Below, in pieces: positions 1 through 11,907 of a stretch of 64,000 nucleotides of DNA. Position 1 is the stretch's first letter, and every line of letters begins with the position of its first letter. This DNA comes from Podocnemis expansa. Its lineage: Eukaryota > Chordata > Testudines > Podocnemididae. The notes under the pieces are model-generated. The model had not been told where the DNA came from and did no database searches. It worked only from the letters and a program-made list of their open reading frames with translations. A program made the translations under genes and the position numbers. The DNA lies in the NCBI GenBank assembly GCA_007922195.1, contig ML681998.1, positions 12,843,357-12,907,356 of the forward strand. The letters are read 5' to 3'.

Positions 1-1689
1 AAGAAAAACTAAATTATTTCCTTATGTTGACAATGGTAAAGGGAAAGGTGTCAAAGTTTTCTTTGATTTATGTGTGCTGCAGGCAGGGCCAGCTCAAGGG
101 GTTGTGGCGTCCCAAGCCACATTTTGATTTGGAGCTCCCCCCCCCCATCTCATTCATGGAGGCTGAAAATGGTTTTCCAAAGTGCATAAATCTCCAGTGT
201 CCGCATGCAGAGGGATTTAAAGTGCACTGTGCCTACATAACTTAAGCTGCAGGTTGACTAACAGTGCCTAAGCTGCCAGGAAAGAGTTGAAGAGGCAGGA
301 GCCAGCCTGATCCTCAGGGATGCTAGGTTCCCCTAAGAACTGTCACCTGAAGCCATGTCTGTCTCCTACCTCACAGTAGAGCCAGCCCTGGCCACAGGGA
401 CTGGATGACACAACTGCTTTCTGAGGTACAAGAATCAAAAATCTAAGCAGCTTTTGCTTTTTTTTTTTAAACTTCATGCTTTAGTTTTACAAATTGAATT
501 TCCTTTTTCAAAGTATGTCTCAAGCTGCTTTTGGAAAGTGAAAGAACGAACAACAGTATTCTGCTCAGGGCAATTCTGCCCCCTCTAGTCTCAATTGTGT
601 ATTTTTTTTCCACATTCAAAATACTATAGTCACTTAAATGTTTAACCCTGACTGAATCTTCCAGTGCTACATTAATAGCATGCTGTAAGAAAACATGTAC
701 ACTCCTGAGTCAGTGAGTATTTTTTTTGTTTTTGTTTTTGGAGTGAAATTCACTTCAACCACAAAACAGACTGTCACTTTTTTGTGTGTGTTTGAACAGC
801 ACCAAGCACAAGCCCTCAGTCCTGAGTGGTACTTTTTGGGCAGTACTATAAAGTAAACACTTACATGCTGCTGCTTCTAGGTGGGTGAACCACATCTTTA
901 CACGCTGAGTAAACAATGTCACACTCCAAAGCCAGGGTATAGGGTGACAGTGTGGCCTTTTTCTGCCATTTAGACTGCATCTTAGTGCCATGGGATTGTG
1001 GTAGCTGTAGATGCTGTGATCCCTTTCCTGAAAATCAATTCTGTAGGCTGGTCCAGGTATCAAGCCCCCTATGATAGCTTATGAACACCCCCCCTCCTGC
1101 ATACTGGGTAATGCAGAGTTGAAGAGCTAGTGGGGGCATAATCAGCTCTGCCTTGCTATACCTGTGAGATGTATCAGACTTGGGGGGGGGGGAAGCAGTG
1201 CTAAAAAGAAAATGCAGTGCTGATGAGGATAGGCTCAAGAGAGAAGCTTGTAAACTTCAGTGCCTGGAGAAGGGCAGGCTAAAGGCAAAAGCACCTTGAG
1301 CAACTGCTGCCTTGAGGGCTTCCTCCTTGAAGGAGAAGGCCTGATGCTAAACCATCTTGTGGGACTTTTATTGTTGTTATTCTAGACCACCCTGTGGACC
1401 AGCTTGGAGGACTGGGTTACCAGGGACCCTATTATGCATGGGGGATAGGTCATTTGTGTTTGACACCTTTAGAAAGGCATTGTATCTGGGATTCAGTTGG
1501 AGGGCTGTCTTTATGGCATCAGTAGTGTGGTGGGTGGATGTCTGGAAGGATGTTGCAGACTAGAGGCTGGTGTAGTGCTGGATTTCAGCGCAAGCCAAGT
1601 AAGCCCTGACTTGGGGCCTGATGTTAAGAGGGGCCTCTAACTATGTTAGAGATAACTATGAGGATTGAAATTGCTTTGGCTTAAATAAG
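1..1689. other. Intergenic, no recognised element
   Basis: This is A/T-rich noncoding DNA with scattered T and G runs. I see no gene or repeat family I can name. Confidence 0.5.
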
Positions 1690-1701
1690 CTTTCATATAA
1701 A

Positions 1702-1803
1702 CAAACAAGGGGTCTAGTGGCACTTTTAAAGACAAACAAAAGTGCCACCAAACTCCTTGTTTGGTTTTTCCTGGACTTGATTAACACAGCTACACCTTTG
1801 GAC
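1702..1803. mobile_element. Short Penelope-like foldback insertion with 12-bp target duplication
   Basis: A 102-bp insertion contains inverted arms (AAACAAGG...GTGGCACTTTT facing AAAAGTGCCACC...CCTTGTTT). It is flanked by identical 12-bp copies of CTTTCATATAAA at 1690-1701 and 1804-1815. The arm sequence is the same family as the longer foldback copies near 16.8, 23.3, 34.3, 38.2, 40.2 and 43 kb. Confidence 0.7.
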
Positions 1804-2608
1804 CTTTCATATAAAATCCATTGGCAAACTTCTGTACCCTGACCTCATCCCAATCCCATAAACTTCCCTTCTGGGAGTGCTGAACTACTCCCATCACCAC
1901 AGCTTGCCCAACCTCACCTCAGACCTTAAGAGGAGACAATGGGAGCTAGCCTACCAACACATTGTGAAGTCCCATTCCACACCAGGTACCATCTCCACTA
2001 ATCTTCTTGCTGCTTTCCCACCCCCACCCCTCTGTATACCACCTCACAGGCCATAGCTAGCCTAAATGTTCTGGGAGGGGCCACAAAAATATGTGGGGGG
2101 GGGGGGAGCCAAAGACCTATCTATTGAATCTGAAGACTATTTTAAAAACAAGTTTTGTTATTATTGGCTAAGCAAAAAAAGTTTTAAATTTTGTGATGTG
2201 CAAAGAGAAGTGACAGTGAGTTATATTGCTGTTTCCTTTTACTAAGTGCTAACCTGTGTAATGTTCTTGTTCCTTCACATCTTCAATTTCATAGATGGTC
2301 AGGAAGAAATCATACGGTGGTATCACTTAATGGTATACAATAATGCATAGAGGATTATTGCAACTTGCACAATGTTATGTTTAAAATATCAGTCTTTTCC
2401 TTACAAGCTACATTGCTACTTCTATTAACTAAATTCTAATTACTGTAATTGCTCATTTCTGTAAGTCTTCTGTTTCAAAGAAATCATAAGGCTTTTTGCA
2501 AGATGTATGGCTTATTTAATTTTCTTGTTGTCTTTATGTATGCAAATACAATGGTTTATCACTTATTTTTAATTCCTCTTTCTGTTATGAAATACTTTTT
2601 TTTAATGG

Positions 2609-2774
2609 CAGCTGTTTTCAACCACTGTCAGGGCACTTTACTGTGTCACCACACAGCTGTCATGGAAATCCAGGGAGATGGCTGGATTTGGCCTCCAGGG
2701 GGTAGGTTGGTGTGTCCTTTAGGATCATGATATGCCACCAAGTGTGTTGCAACCCACAAGGTTGAAAGCCACTG
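2609..2774. mobile_element. Small hAT-type MITE
   Basis: The ends are CAGCTGTTTTCAACC and the inverted GGTTGAAAGCCACTG. Flanks TTTAATGG and TTTTATAG agree at 6 of 8 positions, consistent with an old 8-bp target duplication. It is 166 bp long with no coding capacity. Confidence 0.55.
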
Positions 2775-2782
2775 TTTTATAG

Positions 2783-4418
2783 TATGGGGCCTCTGAATCT
2801 TGACATAGTTTAGGTCCTCAGCATAGCTTAATCTGGCCCTGGCTGCATGAGTGTAAAGCCCCAGTGTGGTCCCTGTAGGTAGAGTCCTGCACATTTGCAG
2901 GTATCTGCAGACCCATTGCTGCAGATCGGAGCTTGGATGCAGATTCTATTTTTATCTGCTGAGGCAGTGATACCTGTGGCCGCTGCTGATGTTGCAGCCT
3001 AGCTTACTGGCTGGCCTCGCCCATAGCTGTTCCTCCTCTGAGCCCTACTGCAGAGGCCAGTCCCCACACTCCACTGATCAGCTGATGATGGACAGATGAC
3101 CCTGAGCCTGTCCCTCTGTCAGTCACCCAGTCAGATGAATGGCAACTACTAATGAACAGCCTAGGCCAGGGGGTCCACAACCCCAAAGATAAGCCATTTT
3201 AAAAAAAAATTCCTTCAGTAATCAAGTGGTGTTTTTGTGTTTTTGGAGAACTGCAATGGGTGTAGTTTGGTTTGCAGTCAGGTGGGGGAGGGGGAGCTGG
3301 GCCAGGGCACCTGCTGCAGGGTCCCCTAATGGAGAAGCTGGAGCCTGGAACCATGAGCAGGTCCCCAGCTGGCAGGAGGGGGCCTAGAGCCTGGAGCTGC
3401 AAGAGGCAGCTGAAGACCTGAACGTGACTCCAGAGCCACAGGTTACAGACCCATGGCCCAGGCAGAGATTGAGTAAAAGCTGTTCAGAGCAGGGTTAGGG
3501 GAGACTCTGAACTGCACTGGGAGCTGCCACCTTGTGGTGCCACTCAACAGCTGCATGATCCAGGGCAGGGCAGGGGGCTGACCACCATCAGCTGTTTAGG
3601 GGGTGTGTGGGGTGGGATCTGTAGTTATTTGAGGGTTCATCCAGGAAGCAGTGGAGGTCAGCTGTTAGAGAGCAGCTGCTGCTCTAACAGTACCAGAGTT
3701 GACACAAACCCAGAAGTTGCAGTGGTTGTACAAAATTTGTTAAACAGTGGGCATGGTTATTGAGCCCCTGCTTTCTTAGTTATGCTACAGTACATGGGCA
3801 GTTAGGCACCTGTACAAATGCTCCACTTCTTTCCTTGGAGCAAGAGTTGCTGTGAGGCAGGGGGGTGGAGTGGATGTGGCTACACACACACCCTGCTGTA
3901 CTGCAGACTGGATACATACTGACTCTGATCAGGTCTGGATCCACATTTGTCTATCCGTGCAGGGCTCTATCTGTAGGTACCCCAAGAGAGGAACTTGGTG
4001 ACTCAAGTCCCTTCATGTTTTTACAACAAAGCCCTTGCTTCAAGACAGCTTTGGTGACAGCCTCTTTGTGTAGGCTGTGGGTAGGTCCTTTGCCCAAAGT
4101 TGGGTCAAATGCTGCTCTCCTTGCATGCAACCGCCCTGCCTTCAATGGAGCTAAATCAGTGGAAATATGCCCAGTCTTTGGCTGGCTCATTTATTATTGA
4201 TTAAACCAATAGGAAGTTTGTAGGTTCTGCTTTTACTGACTCCTGCATTCTGAGTCTTTTACTGCAATATGACCACAGTTATTTTAGACAAATGTCTTTC
4301 CTCTCCTGCTCCTTCCCCACATTGGGAGTTTCACAATCTTACCAGACACTTCCCTAGATGTCTAACATCATCTCCTCCCAGAAATAACTTGGTGCAGCAT
4401 CTCAGTGGTTTGTTTGTG

Positions 4419-4451
<33 letters not shown>

Positions 4452-5855
4452 AAGGACTGTTTGTTTGACAAGAAGGGCACAGCAAGCCTTATTTTACTCT
4501 ATTTTAGTTTGCCTATTTAAATCACAGGGGCTGCTAGACCTGCCTGACTGACTGAGGCCAAGGGGCTCTGGAACCTCCTCCTGGCAGAGTGCTCTGAGGA
4601 ACTCTGAAAACAAGGCACACCAGGGAACTGAAGGAAGAAGCCAGGCAAGCCAGACACCCATCCAGCTGTGTTGTAGCTTAAAGCTGACGTGATGTGGTTT
4701 GGCTGGAGTCCCATTGACTCAGTGATGGGGACAGGGCTCTGGGCTGTGATGCAGTGCTGTCAGATGTGCATGTGCTCCTCCATCCGCTTCCTACCTTGAC
4801 CTTCAGGTGATCACCCCGTTCAGTGGCTAGACTGTAGGGCTACAGAACACTTACTCTGCCTCCCTGAGGGCCGGGGCTTTCAGCTGTTTGCCTCACAATA
4901 TAGGACCAGCTGCTAATTCCCTCCCCACAGGACATAGCAACCAGGATGTGTGGCCTCCCTCAGCGCCTGATGAGGCTGGGGAACAGTTACAACCTCTATT
5001 TCACTTGTGATGAGTCCTCATAGCTACCAGTCTAAACAAAGCCATAGACAAGCATCTATACTTGGGGCAGATAGTGAGTGGTAAGATGCTTTCATTTGAG
5101 TATTCATATTTCTTCCAACATCCTTTTGAGAACAAGTCACCCTATGTCCCCACTATTTTTCTAACATTTTCACACTGTTGTTTTACACTCATTTTCACTC
5201 TTTGCTGGTGCTATTAGTGGATAGTTGGCTCCACCCAGCAACAGGACACCTTTCCAGCAATGGTCTTGGCTTGCAAGAGGCTGAAGTATAAGTGATCTAT
5301 ATGAACAGCTGATTTGTACTGTAAAGATTCATTTTTCACTCTCCTGCAGCTGACAGTTTTCTTCATACCCCTTACACTTTCAGCCTTAGTTGATTTTTCT
5401 GTTCTCCTCCCCCTCTGTAGTTTCCACCTGTCAGTTACATTGTTAATCACGGCTGAGATAAGGGGGTGTACAAATTTACTCTAATAATGAGCTCTATTGT
5501 GAAAGTTCATAAAATGTCACTAACAAATTATGGTGAGGAAAGGTGCAAAAAGGACAGATTGAATTATTCCAGACAAAGAGGCCTACTGCTGTAATTCAAT
5601 GATTGTGTCAGGATCATACCTGGTTAACAAGAACAGTGTGAAACAGAAATCAATGAACCAAAATTGCTGTGTTAGAAATTAGGTTTATCTGGTGGAGGAA
5701 ATGAGTGAGTTATTTTGCCCATCACTTCTCTATCAGAGTGCTGAAGAAAAGACTGTAGGGGGCCAAAGATGGCTTACTGTGAAGCTGGCTGGCTGAAAAA
5801 GAAAAGGAAGGTAAGAGTCTCACATTCATGTCTAACATCTCACCAGTTGCTGCGC
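2783..5855. other. Intergenic, no firm element
   Basis: This is noncoding sequence with a T run at 4420-4447 and G/C-rich patches near 3.3-3.6 kb. A hAT-like left end (CAGGGGGTCCACAACC) near 3167 has no partner end that I could place. Confidence 0.4.
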
Positions 5856-5859
5856 CCCC

Positions 5860-6640
5860 AGGCCTGTCATTCTGATCTTGAGAGATGTCATAGGATCACA
5901 AGGGTCATCTTATCAGCTGACCATGATGCAGGAATTGTGGTTTCAAAACCACCCAAGACAGATGGCTAACCAGCCTCCTCTTGAAAACTCAAGAGGAGGT
6001 GCTCCCACAACCAGTTTAGGCAGTCTGTTCCATTGTCTTAGTTTTTACAGTGAAGATCTTCCTGAAACTTAATCTAACTCTGCTCTACTGTAGTTCGATT
6101 CCATTCTGTTTCTTTTTCTGTGGCAAAAGAGTAACTCCACTTTTATGGCAGCCTTTCAAGTGTTTGAAGACCACTATGTCCCCCTTTTAATCTCTGCTTT
6201 TCCAAACGGAACATACCAAGTTCCTTCAGCCTTTGCTGGGGCCTGTATTCCATCCCCTTTCTCATCTTGGTCACTCACTTCTGGATCCTTTATCCTTCCT
6301 CTACATTCCTTCTATACAGTGGAGACAAAAAGTAACCTGTGTCAAGCACAGTGGTACTATCAATCATGTCGTGTGCTATGCCTCTTAAAGCAACCTAACA
6401 ATGCATTTTTTTTTTTTTTTTTTAAATAGTGGTGGCATTGATGACCACATTAAGGTTGTGATCCACCACAATGCCCATGTTTCTCAGCAGTGGTGTCACC
6501 AAACCAGTTCTCTTTCTATATTTGTTAATTTTTGTGTGTGTGTGTGTGTGTGGTTTTTTTTTTTTTTTCTTCCCCAAGTGCAGTATCTTACATCTTTCTT
6601 TGCTGAATTTCATTTTGTTGCCTATAGCCTGGTTCTCTTG
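5860..6640 (-). mobile_element. CR1 LINE 3' fragment
   Basis: The minus strand resembles the 3' part of tetrapod CR1 elements. Recognisable plus-strand pieces include the degraded GGATCACAAGGGTCATCTTA end and the phrases about 6000-6060 and 6170-6260. It is interrupted by T and TG microsatellites (6403-6423, 6533-6552) and is an old, non-coding copy. Confidence 0.6.
6533..6552. repeat. (TG)n microsatellite
   Basis: Ten TG units are followed by a T run within an old LINE fragment. Confidence 0.95.
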
Positions 6641-6874
6641 ACCACATCAGGTGAAAGAGAGGGACACAGCTGACACCCTTACATCTACTGGCTCCAGCTG
6701 AAACTCAGCCACCACCTGGGATTAAATGTTCCCTCTTCTATACTTTTTATTTCTGCCTAATAAAAATCTAGCTTAGCTTGTTAAGACTGCACATTTTACA
6801 CCACCATTGTAAGCCTGTGACCTGACAGGCAGGTAAATGCAATGCTGTAACCAGGCCCCTGGTGGCACATGTTT

Positions 6875-6960
6875 GCCAGGTCTTTGAGTGGTTAAGACCA
6901 TGTACTGTAGCATGTTTTCTCCAGCAGCAAGGTTGCAAGTAAAAGTCAGCATCAGACAGA
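6875..6960 (+). repeat. Possible tRNA-derived SINE relic
   Basis: A GAGTGGTTAAG block followed about 50 nt later by AAGGTTGCAAGT resembles degraded A and B boxes of a Ser/Leu-type tRNA. No cloverleaf can be completed, so this is only a suggestion. Confidence 0.3.
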
Positions 6961-7539
6961 GAAGCTGCATTTCCTGTCCTCTTCTCTCCCATTTTGTGTG
7001 TCTGTCTTCAGAGGAAATGGGTTTGAGTTTTTAAAACAGTTCTAGCCCATCTCTAACGTCTTCTTTCCCCAAAGGGGCAGTATTCCTATCTTTATCTAAA
7101 AGATTGTCACACAAGGTTTGTTCCCCTTTTAAAAACCTGTCCTTAACTAAAGAAAAAGGAACAAGGGTTGCTATCAAAATAAAGCCTGTTCAATTCTTCA
7201 CATTTCAAATGCTTTGTTTTTCCTTTTCTATATCTTTTAATAATTTAAGACTATTTCTAATAGTATTTGCCATGGTCCAAAGCAAGCGGAGGTTTGCCAG
7301 ACCTTGTTCATCACTGTATGATGATGTACAATGACAAGATCTCTTTAGGCCTATTTACTGCATTTAAATGAATACATCATTGTCCCTATTTCTGCATGCT
7401 AGCTCTGAGAGCAGTGACTGGGTTCACTATTTTTACTGGTTTAGCTTCACATATACAGGTCTCTCTGCCAGCTACTGCTGCATCTGTAAACAAGAGACAG
7501 TTAGTAAACTCAGGTATCCCAGACAGGCCAGTCCCTGTG

Positions 7540-7870
7540 TGCGTGGGGGGGGGGGGCATCCAACCATGTGCAGGAGGGCTGGGCAGACCAGGTGGGCCCA
7601 GAGGCCAGGCTCCATTCTCCTGCCCCAGCTCTGGGCTGGCCCCAGGTTGGAACAGCTAGCCCAGGAGCAGGGTGGGAGAACAGAGCCTGGCCTCTGGGCC
7701 GGCTGCTCCACTCAGGGGCCAAGGAGGGCTGGCCCAGAGGCCAGGTTCTGTACTTCTGCCCTGCCCCATTGCCTTTGGCTGCCTGTTGAAGGCAGCAGGG
7801 TGGGGGTAGGTACCACAGAACTGCAGGGGGGTTGCCCCCTCTTGCTCTCCTTCCCTCCCCCACAAGGACA
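7540..7870. other. GC-rich stretch with repeated short phrases
   Basis: G-rich DNA contains recurring GAGGCCAGG and CTGGCCC phrases. Open frames exist on both strands only because stops are rare in such composition. No protein family is recognised. Confidence 0.35.
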
Positions 7871-8039
7871 GCTCTGGTCTCAGAGCACTACCACTCACCC
7901 AGCTATCAAGCTGACTATCTTGCAGGTCATGATCAGAAGCAGAAGTCTTGAACACTTGGCACCCTATAAGAGAGGTGCTTTCCAAATAGTGGGTAGAAAA
8001 GGCTTTGGGTAAGTTTCTCTAAGGTTGTACCCTAAGACT

Positions 8040-8645
8040 GGAGAATTCCTAATGTAGTTTATTTTTAAGAAAGGAGAAATAGAGATCCAAGAAATTACAG
8101 GCCTGTTAGTTTGATCTTGGTTGTGTGCAAGACCTTAGAACAAATTCTGAAAGTTAAGGACACAGAGATGAATGGCAATTGGGATAAAATAGGTGCTTTT
8201 ACAAAGGTATAGCATGACCAACTTGATTTCCTTCTTTGAAGATCATTTCCTTTGTCTAAAAAGGATGAATTATGTAGATCTAATCTACTTGGATTTCTAT
8301 TAGGCATTTGATACAGTTCCATGTACAAAAATAGTAGTTAGAGAAATGGGGATTAACATGAGAATTGAAAGGTGGATAAAGAATTAGTTAAATGGGAGAC
8401 TACAATGGGTTATCCTGAAAGATGAAATGTCAGGGTGGAGGGAGGTTTAAACTAGTGTAAATGGTGGAGTCTCTAACTTGAAATCTTCAAACCATGGTTT
8501 TGAGGACTTCAGTAATTCAGCCAGAGGTTAGGGATCTATTACAGGAGTGGGTGAGTGAGGATCTGTGGCCTGCAATGTACATGAGGTCAGACAAGATGAG
8601 CACAATGGCCCCTTCTGACCTTAAATTCTGAATGTGTCATTCTCA
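8040..8645 (+). mobile_element. CR1 LINE reverse-transcriptase fragment and 3' end
   Basis: The plus strand encodes broken pieces of a CR1 reverse transcriptase: an Asn-Tyr-x-Pro-Val-Ser-Leu motif near 8095 and Tyr-Leu-Asp-Phe...Ala-Phe-Asp-Thr-Val-Pro near 8285-8325. The copy ends with the typical CR1 3' text (GAGGTCAGACAAGATGAGCA, then CCCCTTCTGACCTT). Stops and frameshifts show that it is dead. Confidence 0.8.
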
Positions 8646-8649
8646 ATTG

Positions 8650-9735
8650 TGCAAATGAGATGAAAGCAACTAATTACTACTTAAAATGCACAGTTGCTCT
8701 GAAGTCCATCTAGAGAGAGAATGAAAAGTAGTTTCCTTCTCCTAAAGAGCTCTCCAATAAACATGATCTGACTGTAGGTATCTTCTTACCTCAAACTCAC
8801 CAAGCTTTCTTTGAGACTTTAAACCACTTGTCTTAGCTGAAGAAAACCCAGGAATACTTTCCCCTTATAAATTCAAATGGAGGATGGAGAAGTGCTTCAT
8901 ACTGTGTCAAGCAAAAGGATTTCTTTCCAACACCTGTTTCAGAACTAGTCCATCCATTGACCTCTGATGTATATTCTGGAATCTGCAGTTCTATATTCTC
9001 TTAAAGCTGGACCTTTGTCTTGAAATACCAATAACAGCGAACTTGCAGCTGATACACACTCAACCAGAGTTTTCTTAGGAAAGATGAGGAGCAGTTTTCT
9101 AAGGACCGAATGATCAAATCTGTAGTAGGAAAACCCAGCACAAAACTTACCAATTTTACTCGGAACCAAAATAGCACAGAGACAATTTGGCCAAGGATAT
9201 GAAAAGATTGCATTTTGTAGTTAAATGAAGATGACAGACTATTCAGCATCAACAGAAAAGCCAAGAAAATTTTCCTTGTTAATGAGAGAATGTTTCCATT
9301 CATTAGAACCCAACTAGCCAGAAATTTAGGTCTATGAAAATATTTTTATAAAGACCGCACTAAAGAATTAGGTATAGTAATTTCCAGTCTTTAAGCTGCT
9401 TCACTCATCTGCTTACTGCAGAATGCTCCTCATATTTCTTCTGATTCTAATGGAAGTATGACTGGTTTTTAAAATTCATTTACCACTTTTTGTACCTGGA
9501 ATTGCATACATCAAATAACTCTGAATTAACCCTTAGGATAGTACTTTATTGCATAGTAAAAATACTTTCAATATGGCATTTCTATTCGATTTTCTTTTAT
9601 ATCACTTTATGAAATTGAACTCCAGTCCATTTTTCAAAATGACAATTTCCAGTGCTGGAAATAAACAAGCCAGGCATAATACTTGTGCATATTTACATAT
9701 GTAGGTTGTGAAAAAAACAAGGGCTTATTAGCCAC
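8650..9735. other. Intergenic, nothing recognised
   Basis: This is A/T-rich noncoding DNA. The minus-strand AATAAA at 9550-9545 is a candidate but unproven CFAP418 polyadenylation signal. Confidence 0.4.
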
Positions 9736-9738
9736 TAT

Positions 9739-10064
9739 GGGTATGTCTACACTGGAGGCTCAGTTAAGTTGACTTAGAGTGTTCACATTCAAAAGTCCTG
9801 TGGACTGCCCATGGGTCCACGCTGGCAGCTACTAGGTTGACAATGCTTAAGTTGGCCTTATTAAGTCAACTTAAGCACCATTCACCATCTACAGTGGCTT
9901 AAATAGACTTAAGGTCAACTTAAGTGTTAACTCAACCTGGAATTATTAAATCAACTTAAAGAAGTGCTTAAGTCAACTTAATAAATTCCAAATGCAGCCA
10001 AAGCATTCCTTAGGTCAACTTAAGGAACATTAAGTTGACCCAATGCTCCAGTGTAGATATACCC
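9739..10064. mobile_element. Harbinger-like MITE filled with a palindromic motif
   Basis: Inverted ends GGGTATGTCTACACTGGAG and CTCCAGTGTAGATATACCC are flanked by TAT on both sides (9736-9738 and 10065-10067), a 3-bp duplication as in PIF/Harbinger elements. Inside are seven copies of TCAACTTA or its complement, giving many small palindromes. It is 326 bp long with no transposase. Confidence 0.75.
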
Positions 10065-10603
10065 TATGATATTAATACCACATCAACACATCTCACCAAC
10101 TAACATGATACTTGGAGCTGTTGTAAGGGAGGGATTTCAATGGACCAGTCACACTTTCTGGGTATGGAGTATTTCTAAAGAGATGGTTTTACCTGGAAAA
10201 AGCCAAATACAAGCACAGTTGGGATGTATCTTGTTGTACTCTTGAATGTGAGCATCTTTTTCTAAAAGTAAACTGTCTGCAGGGCTACAATTCACCCAAC
10301 TTATCCTATAATATTGAATGGAATATTGTTAAATAATTCAGGACCATACTGTCTCCTCCCTGCAGTGAAATGAAAAGAGAAGGAAGAGGGCAGGCCAAGA
10401 AATTAAATGGTAAACCTCAATCTCCATGGAATATTGCACTATGGAGACAGGGCTTTGATGAAACCAGAGTGGTGGCTAGTAAGGAACTTGGATGTCAGTC
10501 TTCAAAACTTACAGCCCTTGGGAGATTTGACAGTAAAGGGAAGTGAAACCCTGTGTTTTAACACCTGGTCTTGTCCTCATTCTTTAGGATCTGTACTGCT
10601 ACT

Positions 10604-11268
10604 CAGAGGTGGCCTTAGGGAATTGGGGGGCCCTAGGCAAAGGCCCTTTATGGGGGCCCACTGCCACCCTAGCTGCCCTCCCACACAGTCCCAACTCCCA
10701 TGGGGGGGAGCAGGGGGCTGTGAACCGCCAGTTCCAAAAGCTTTGCCACCCGCTAGCCAGACCAGCCTCTCTCCAGCAGGGGCGGAGAAGCACTCCCTGC
10801 CTGCTCCCAGCCAGCAGTGCCTCCCCATGGGGAGGGAGGAGAGCAGCCAGCGTGGCGCTGCAGCTTGCCAGGAGTGGGGCCCCGGGAGCAGCCCACTCTG
10901 AAGAGTTGGGGCAGCTTCCAGGCTTGGGGTGACTGGGGGCAAAATGACCTGAACTCTTCAGAATGGGCTGCTCCAGGAGGCCCCACTGCTGGCAAGTGGC
11001 AGCGCTGTGCCGGCCGCTCTCCTTCCTTTCTCTGGGGACGCACCGCTGGCTGGGAGTAGGCGGGGAGCACTGCTCCGCCCTGCTGGAGAGAGGTCAGTCT
11101 GGCAGGCGGATGGCAAAGCTTTTGGACTTGGTTGGAGGACGCCCTCCACTTTCTCCACCGCCCCACCAAGTGCAGGGCTAAGTGAAGCAGGTGGCTGCTA
11201 CCGGGCCCCCTTACAGCTCTGGGGCCCTAGGCCACTGCCTGCTTTGCTTACCCCAAAAGCTGCCTCTG
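10604..11268. mobile_element. Palindromic hAT-type element, copy A
   Basis: The ends are CAGAGGTGGCCTTAGG and the inverted CCAAAAGCTGCCTCTG. Perfect 8-bp target duplications CTGCTACT lie at 10596-10603 and 11269-11276. The two halves are inverted copies of each other for much of their length, so the 665-bp element can fold back. A second copy is at 34386-35092. It lies about 480 bp 3' of the CFAP418 stop, so it may be inside that gene's 3' UTR. Confidence 0.85.
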
Positions 11269-11747
11269 CTGCTACTCACTCCTTGGGCTGCAAACCTTAC
11301 CGCTACAGGCAGAGTGGGAGGAGAAGCATGAATTCCCATGTGAATCTCTACCCACCTCTGAAAGAGTGGGCCATAGGGCATGGCTGCTCCCCAATCCTGC
11401 TATTTTTCATCTCCATGGAGTTAGAGATCTTTTAGAGGACTTTTGATGGCTCCAGGGGCATGCCCAGGGACTGCTGCTCTTCACTTTTTCTATGTCCCTG
11501 TTTGGTTCTACTGGCTCCAAGCTGGCTGTTTCCTCTATGAATCCCCCTTAATTCATGAGATATTTACAGTGAGACGAACCATGTTCAGTCTGGAATTCAC
11601 AGTGCCATTACCTAGTGCTAGGTACAACATTCAGCTTCCTTTCCATTTTCAGAAAATGGAGCGGGGGAATGTACACTAAAAGAAGTTAAAGTTTGCCCTG
11701 AAAGTCTGTTTCCATATAGGAACGCATACCAAACACGTGAGAAGACT

Positions 11748-11907
11748 TCATTGTACATGTTTACCACAGACCCAACGAAGCTGCCGATCTGCTCGGAGGT
11801 CGCTTAGCTCATCAATGGATCTCCAGCTGCACTGACAAGCATAAGCCCGAGATCCCTTCTTCTTTGTCATCTTCGCTCTTAATTTACTGAGTTCAGGCAT
11901 GTTGTTC
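11748..11907 (-). CDS. CFAP418: CFAP418 exon 6 (coding part, stop)
   Basis: The terminal exon has 160 nt of coding sequence after an ATTGACAG acceptor. It codes for Asn152-Gln203 and the TGA at 11750-11748. It includes [10 protein letters not shown] (170-179) and Trp-Val-Cys-Gly-Lys-His (196-201). Two residues, Val-Gln, extend past the human terminus. I see no AATAAA or ATTAAA on the minus strand within about 2 kb downstream; the nearest AATAAA is at 9550-9545, so the 3' UTR end is open. Confidence 0.96.

Noticed and set aside
3167..3300. CAGGGGGTCCACAACC as a hAT left end
   Set aside because: No partner terminus or target duplication was found.
7368..8012. A 214-codon plus-strand open frame
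   Set aside because: It lies in a GC-rich, repeat-like tract with equally long frames on the other strand. The translation shows no family and no splice-bounded conservation.
10407..11435. Several 100-160 codon frames on both strands
   Set aside because: They fall within or across palindromic hAT-type copy A and show no recognisable protein.
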